64,000 bases of DNA from Actinomycetota bacterium (GTDB taxonomy: Bacteria; Actinomycetota; Geothermincolia; Geothermincolales; RBG-13-55-18): contig JASEFK010000009.1 of the NCBI GenBank assembly GCA_030019255.1, forward strand, positions 53,880 to 117,879. The letters run 5' to 3'. Shown here piece after piece: positions 61,540-64,000 of this stretch (within the stretch, counting starts at the first letter, position 1; every line of letters begins with the position of its first letter). Both the position numbers and the translations under genes were made by a program. The notes under the pieces are model-generated. The model searched no databases and was not told the origin of the DNA. It saw nothing but the letters and a program-made list of their open reading frames with translations.

Positions 61540-61599
61540 TAAAGTTTCGGCGGGTGACACCAGTAAACGAACGGTCGCGGGAGCTTTCGCGAAACTTTA
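61540..61599 (+). repeat. Inverted repeat in the 5' leader of the SCP2 gene
   Basis: TAAAGTTTCG (61540-61549) and CGAAACTTTA (61590-61599) are perfect 10-base complements 40 bases apart. They would pair in the leader RNA just ahead of the ribosome site. Confidence 0.7.
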
Positions 61600-61643
61600 A
61601 CCGGACGGGTCGGAAAAACGTAGGGGATAAAAGGAGGTAGGAC

Positions 61644-62219
61644 ATGGACGTACCCGAGGACATCACCGTCAAGCAGTATTTCGAGGAGATCGTGCCCAAG
61701 ATGGTGGAGGAGCAGCTAGCCAAGGCTCCCATCGCGGGGATGGAGGGCACGGAGTTCACCGTCGAGTTCGACATCCAGGGCGACCAGGAGTACAAGTACG
61801 GTATCACCGTGAAGGATGCCAAGGACGTTAATATCTCCGAGGGAGCATTGGATAACCCGATGATCAAGCTGGTGCTCTCCGAGGACGTGTGGCGCAAGGC
61901 GGTCACCGGCAAGATGGAGGGGGCCATGGACGCTTTCACCAACATGGGGGAGGTGGCCAGCCGCAAGAGGTACGACGCCCTGCGCAGCACCAAGGGGACC
62001 ATGAACCTCGAGGTGGGGATGCCCGACGGTTCCACGGCGGAGATCAAGGTGGTCTTCAACAACGCCGATTCCCCGGCGGTAACCTTCAAGGCGGCCCTGG
62101 AGGACTGGGCCAAGGTGCAGTCCGGCGAGCTGCCCGGCCCCATGGCCTTCATGCAGGGCAAGTTGAAGATCGACGGTGACATGTCCTTCGCCATGTCCCT
62201 GGGGAATCTCCTGGCCTGA
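61644..62219 (+). CDS. SCP2 sterol-binding domain protein
   Basis: A 191-residue SCP2-like lipid-binding protein. TVKQYFEEIVPKMVEEQLAKAP is the N-terminal helix; FTVEFDIQGDQEYKYGITVKDAKDVNISEGALDNPMIKLVLSEDVWRKAVTGKMEGAMDAFTN and LPGPMAFMQGKLKIDGDMSFAMSLGNLL are the SCP2 beta sheet and C-terminal helix. It binds acyl chains or sterol-like molecules and may serve the acyl-CoA ligases nearby. AAAAGGAGGTAGGAC precedes the ATG. Single-gene unit with a strong promoter and terminator. Confidence 0.88.
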   Translation: MDVPEDITVKQYFEEIVPKMVEEQLAKAPIAGMEGTEFTVEFDIQGDQEYKYGITVKDAKDVNISEGALDNPMIKLVLSEDVWRKAVTGKMEGAMDAFTNMGEVASRKRYDALRSTKGTMNLEVGMPDGSTAEIKVVFNNADSPAVTFKAALEDWAKVQSGELPGPMAFMQGKLKIDGDMSFAMSLGNLLA

Positions 62220-62276
62220 TCGGGGCCGGAAGGAAGGCGTAGGGAACTCCCTGGCGCGAACCGCCGATATCCAGGG

Positions 62277-62308
62277 GGGCGGGATCCCGGATCCCGCCCT
62301 TACCTTTT
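62277..62308 (+). terminator. Terminator after the SCP2 gene
   Basis: GGGCGGGATC (62277-62286) / GATCCCGCCC (62290-62299), a perfect 10-base stem with a 3-base loop, followed by TTACCTTTT. Confidence 0.68.
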
Positions 62309-62482
62309 CCGCGGGCGCTTTCTCGCGGTATCCTCGTGTAGGACCGACCGAACGGCGGACCGGCTATGATACCGGAAGGGAACGCTTGTGGATCTTTAGT
62401 CCACCCGTCCGTGACGCATTGCCAACCGGTCAGCAGTGTTCGCCGTACCTCGGGGATGCGCGGAAGAAGGGCTGGGCGGGAG

Positions 62483-62499
62483 ATGGTAATATTTACCAT
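62483..62499. promoter_or_regulatory. Perfect 17-base palindrome before the DUF1638 gene
   Basis: ATGGTAA TAT TTACCAT, arms 62483-62489 and 62493-62499, 130 bases before the gene. Looks like a repressor operator; no promoter can be fixed with confidence. Confidence 0.45.
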
Positions 62500-62628
62500 A
62501 CCACTGAGGTTCGTTTGCGGGTATTGACCATGAGGGTTAGACATCCCGCAGGAAAAGTTCCTCCTATTAGACGGAACGGGATGCTTCGCTAAAGGGGGCA
62601 TGGAATGGTAGGGAAGGAGGGGTGAGCA

Positions 62629-63324
62629 CTGTACCGCGGGGACGAGGATCGCTGGATAATAGCCTGTGCCACGGTGGCCGAGGAACTGATCCTCATGGGC
62701 GCCGATCCCGACCGCCTGGTGGAGCTGGAGTTCGGACTGCACGTTCACCCGGACAGGCTCCACGAGGAGCTACAGCGCCGCATCGACGAGGTTCCCGGCG
62801 AAGGGGACGTCGTACTGGGATACGGGCTTTGTTCCCACGCCGTGGCGGGGCTGCGCTCCCGCCGTCATCGCCTCATCGTGCCCCGCGTCGATGATTGTAT
62901 AGCCCTTTTCCTGGGTTCCCGGGAGGAGCACCTCCGGCGCATGCGCGAGGAACCGGGAACCTACTACCTGACCAAGGGATGGATAAGGGCGGCGGAATAT
63001 CCACTTAGCGATTACGCCAGGCTCGTGGAGCGCTACGGACTGGAGAAGGCCATGCGGGTGGCGAGGGCCATGATGGCCAATTACCGCCGGGTGGTCCTCA
63101 TAAACACCGGGAATTACGCTCTGGAGGAATGCCGTGAGGCGGCCCGCTCTATGGCCAAGTCCCTCGGGTTGCGGTACCAAGAGATCCCGGGATCCAACCG
63201 CATGCTGCGGATGATGCTGGACGGGGACTGGAACCGGGAATTCCTCGTGGTCGAGAGGGGAACGGAGCTTACACCGGACATGTTCCTTCGCGCGGATGCT
63301 GTTGATAAGACCGGTTGCGTGTAG
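62629..63324 (+). CDS. DUF1638 domain-containing protein
   Basis: A 231-residue protein of the DUF1638 family (function unknown). Features: WIIACATVAEELILMG, the family-typical opening; FGLHVHPDRLHEELQRRID; VVLGYGLCSHAVAGL; HRLIVPRVDDCIALFLGSREEHL; GTYYLTKGW; VVLINTGNY. Several Cys (GLCSH, DDCIAL, EECRE) could bind metal. The only start with a ribosome site that includes the conserved IIACATV is CTG 62629 (AAGGAGG eight bases upstream). GTG 62674 would cut it off and has no ribosome site. Confidence 0.8.
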   Translation: MYRGDEDRWIIACATVAEELILMGADPDRLVELEFGLHVHPDRLHEELQRRIDEVPGEGDVVLGYGLCSHAVAGLRSRRHRLIVPRVDDCIALFLGSREEHLRRMREEPGTYYLTKGWIRAAEYPLSDYARLVERYGLEKAMRVARAMMANYRRVVLINTGNYALEECREAARSMAKSLGLRYQEIPGSNRMLRMMLDGDWNREFLVVERGTELTPDMFLRADAVDKTGCV

Positions 63325-63368
63325 TAATATTTCTTACGCCGGGTCTTTTGGATGCCCGGCTTCGGCGA

Positions 63369-63444
63369 GCCCGCTTAGCTCAGTTGGTAGAGCACATCCA
63401 TGGTAAGGATGGGGTCAGCAGTTCGAGTCTGCTAGCGGGCTCCA
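63369..63444 (+). tRNA. tRNA-Thr (GGT)
   Basis: Acceptor GCCCGCT (63369-63375) / AGCGGGC (63434-63440), discriminator T and encoded CCA. Anticodon stem CATCC/GGATG with loop ATGGTAA gives GGT. Confidence 0.95.
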
Positions 63445-63497
63445 TTGCTTGATACCTCTTACGGTTTATCTATAATGGTTTTTGGAGTAAAGGCAGT

Positions 63498-63574
63498 GGC
63501 GGTGTAGCTCAGCTGGTTAGAGCACACGGTTCATACCCGTGGGGTCAGAGGTTCGAGTCCTCTCACCGCTACCA
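63498..63574 (+). tRNA. tRNA-Met (CAT), elongator type
   Basis: Acceptor GGCGGTG (63498-63504) / CACCGCT (63564-63570) with a G-T first pair, then ACCA. Anticodon stem CACGG/CCGTG with loop TTCATAC gives CAT. The lack of the GGG/CCC anticodon stem argues against the initiator; tRNA-Ile2 (lysidine) cannot be fully excluded. Confidence 0.92.
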
Positions 63575-63693
63575 GGAAACGAGGGATGTTCCCTGGACAT
63601 ATAGAGGATGGCACTGACGGCGTGAAGGGAGCCCGCCGCGGGTTTCCCGTAAATTTATTTGCGGGATTTTAAACGGGGCGACGGGTTTCGAGG

Positions 63694-63716
63694 GGCTCCG
63701 GTGGAGGACCGGAGCC
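63694..63716 (+). promoter_or_regulatory. Hairpin in the tuf leader
   Basis: GGCTCCGG (63694-63701) / CCGGAGCC (63709-63716) with a 7-base loop, 39 bases before the tuf start and without a T-run. It may mark processing between the tRNAs and tuf. Confidence 0.4.
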
Positions 63717-63755
63717 GGGCGGGAAACAGCGAAAGATCGTCTCGGGAGGGTCAAA

Positions 63756-64000
63756 ATGGCCAAGAAGAAGTTCGAGCGGACCAAGCCGCACGTCAACGTG
63801 GGCACCATCGGGCACGTGGACCACGGGAAGACCACCCTGACCTCGGCCATCACCCGGTGCCTGCACAACCAGGGGCTGGACGTGGAGGAGAGGTCCTTCG
63901 ATTCCATAGACAACGCCCCCGAGGAGAGGGAGAGGGGCATCACCATAGCCATCGCCCACGTGGAGTACCAGACGGAGAAGCGCCACTACGCCCACGTGGA
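63756..64000 (+). CDS. tuf: Elongation factor Tu, 5' part only
   Basis: The first 81 residues run to the window edge. [20 protein letters not shown] is the EF-Tu start, followed by the P-loop GHVDHGKTT and the switch I segment [18 protein letters not shown]. It delivers aminoacyl-tRNA to the ribosome. The usual chromosomal order tRNA - tuf - rpmG - tRNA-Trp - secE - nusG suggests what follows. The ribosome site is GGGAGGG. Confidence 0.97.
   Translation, partial: MAKKKFERTKPHVNVGTIGHVDHGKTTLTSAITRCLHNQGLDVEERSFDSIDNAPEERERGITIAIAHVEYQTEKRHYAHV

Larger units (their letters stand above)
62220..62628. other. Intergenic region between the SCP2 and DUF1638 genes
   Basis: 409 bases: the terminator and a palindrome listed separately; no gene. 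Confidence 0.45.

Noticed and set aside
63498..63574. Initiator tRNA-Met
   Set aside because: The anticodon stem lacks the three G-C pairs typical of initiators; the elongator form fits better.
1..64000. CRISPR arrays, insertion sequences, prophage or integrase genes
   Set aside because: No regularly spaced repeats, transposase or phage-type proteins were seen on either strand.

Overview
The window is a high-GC (roughly 60-65 %) bacterial chromosome segment with strong Shine-Dalgarno sites, many GTG/TTG starts and tightly packed genes. The gene set suggests an anaerobic, Gram-positive-type bacterium. Pointers are a DtxR/FeoB iron locus, a SigB/SigF-type sigma factor with RsbV/RsbW partners, a PDZ-Lon-like secreted protease, a Veg protein, a tungsten aldehyde:ferredoxin oxidoreductase, a selenocysteine formate dehydrogenase and methylene-tetrahydrofolate reductase (MetF/MetV). 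A deep-branching anaerobic actinobacterium would fit, but this is inference; no rRNA or other taxonomic marker is complete here. There are no insertion sequences, prophage genes or CRISPR arrays.

Layout. 1-6660: the end of a HEAT-repeat protein, an SDR oxidoreductase, dtxR-feoB, an AmmeMemoRadiSam-type radical SAM enzyme and a PDZ-Lon protease. 6661-11221: a 770-base gene-poor tract, veg with a clear promoter and terminator, a DUF72 gene, the sigma factor/anti-sigma pair with a divergent anti-anti-sigma gene, and tRNA-Tyr. 11464-24071: lipid and small-molecule genes with regulators: a MerR-TetR fusion regulator, three alpha/beta hydrolases, a metallo-beta-lactamase-fold hydrolase, an SRPBCC protein, two MarR regulators, a 5'-truncated MmgE/PrpD gene and an ABC-2 exporter. 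24570-36270: aldehyde:ferredoxin oxidoreductase convergent with a DUF362 ferredoxin protein, an acyl-CoA synthetase, a broken phosphofructokinase gene, a large sensor kinase, an FAD-oxidoreductase remnant and an amidohydrolase. 36746-44061: PlsC, an unrecognised zinc-ribbon protein, then cysK, cysteine desulfurase, Rrf2, nadA and mnmA, a sulfur-mobilisation group. 44277-54127: an ADP-forming acyl-CoA synthetase alpha-type protein and the C1 cluster. 54623-64000: nitroreductase, an amino-acid ABC transporter, a DMT exporter, a second CoA-ligase alpha-type protein, an SCP2 protein, a DUF1638 protein, tRNA-Thr, tRNA-Met and the start of tuf.

The most interesting locus is 46077-54127. fdhA carries an in-frame TGA at the expected selenocysteine position, with a bacterial SECIS-like hairpin directly after it (GGTCT loop). 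It is followed, mostly by stop/start overlaps, by a NuoE-NuoF fusion that has lost its NADH/FMN motifs and some Fe-S ligands, then metV, a GAF-domain histidine kinase, metF and two receiver-only response regulators. I read this as a formate dehydrogenase physically or electronically tied to methylene-THF reduction through a non-NADH NuoEF-like adaptor, with its own signalling module. That reading is inference.

Several genes are decayed: pfkA (nonsense codon plus an out-of-frame 73-base-offset partial duplication), an FAD-oxidoreductase remnant (nonsense codon in the dinucleotide-binding motif) and an N-terminally truncated MmgE/PrpD gene. Inverted repeats sit next to promoters in front of many of the catabolic genes, consistent with local control by the TetR- and MarR-type regulators.
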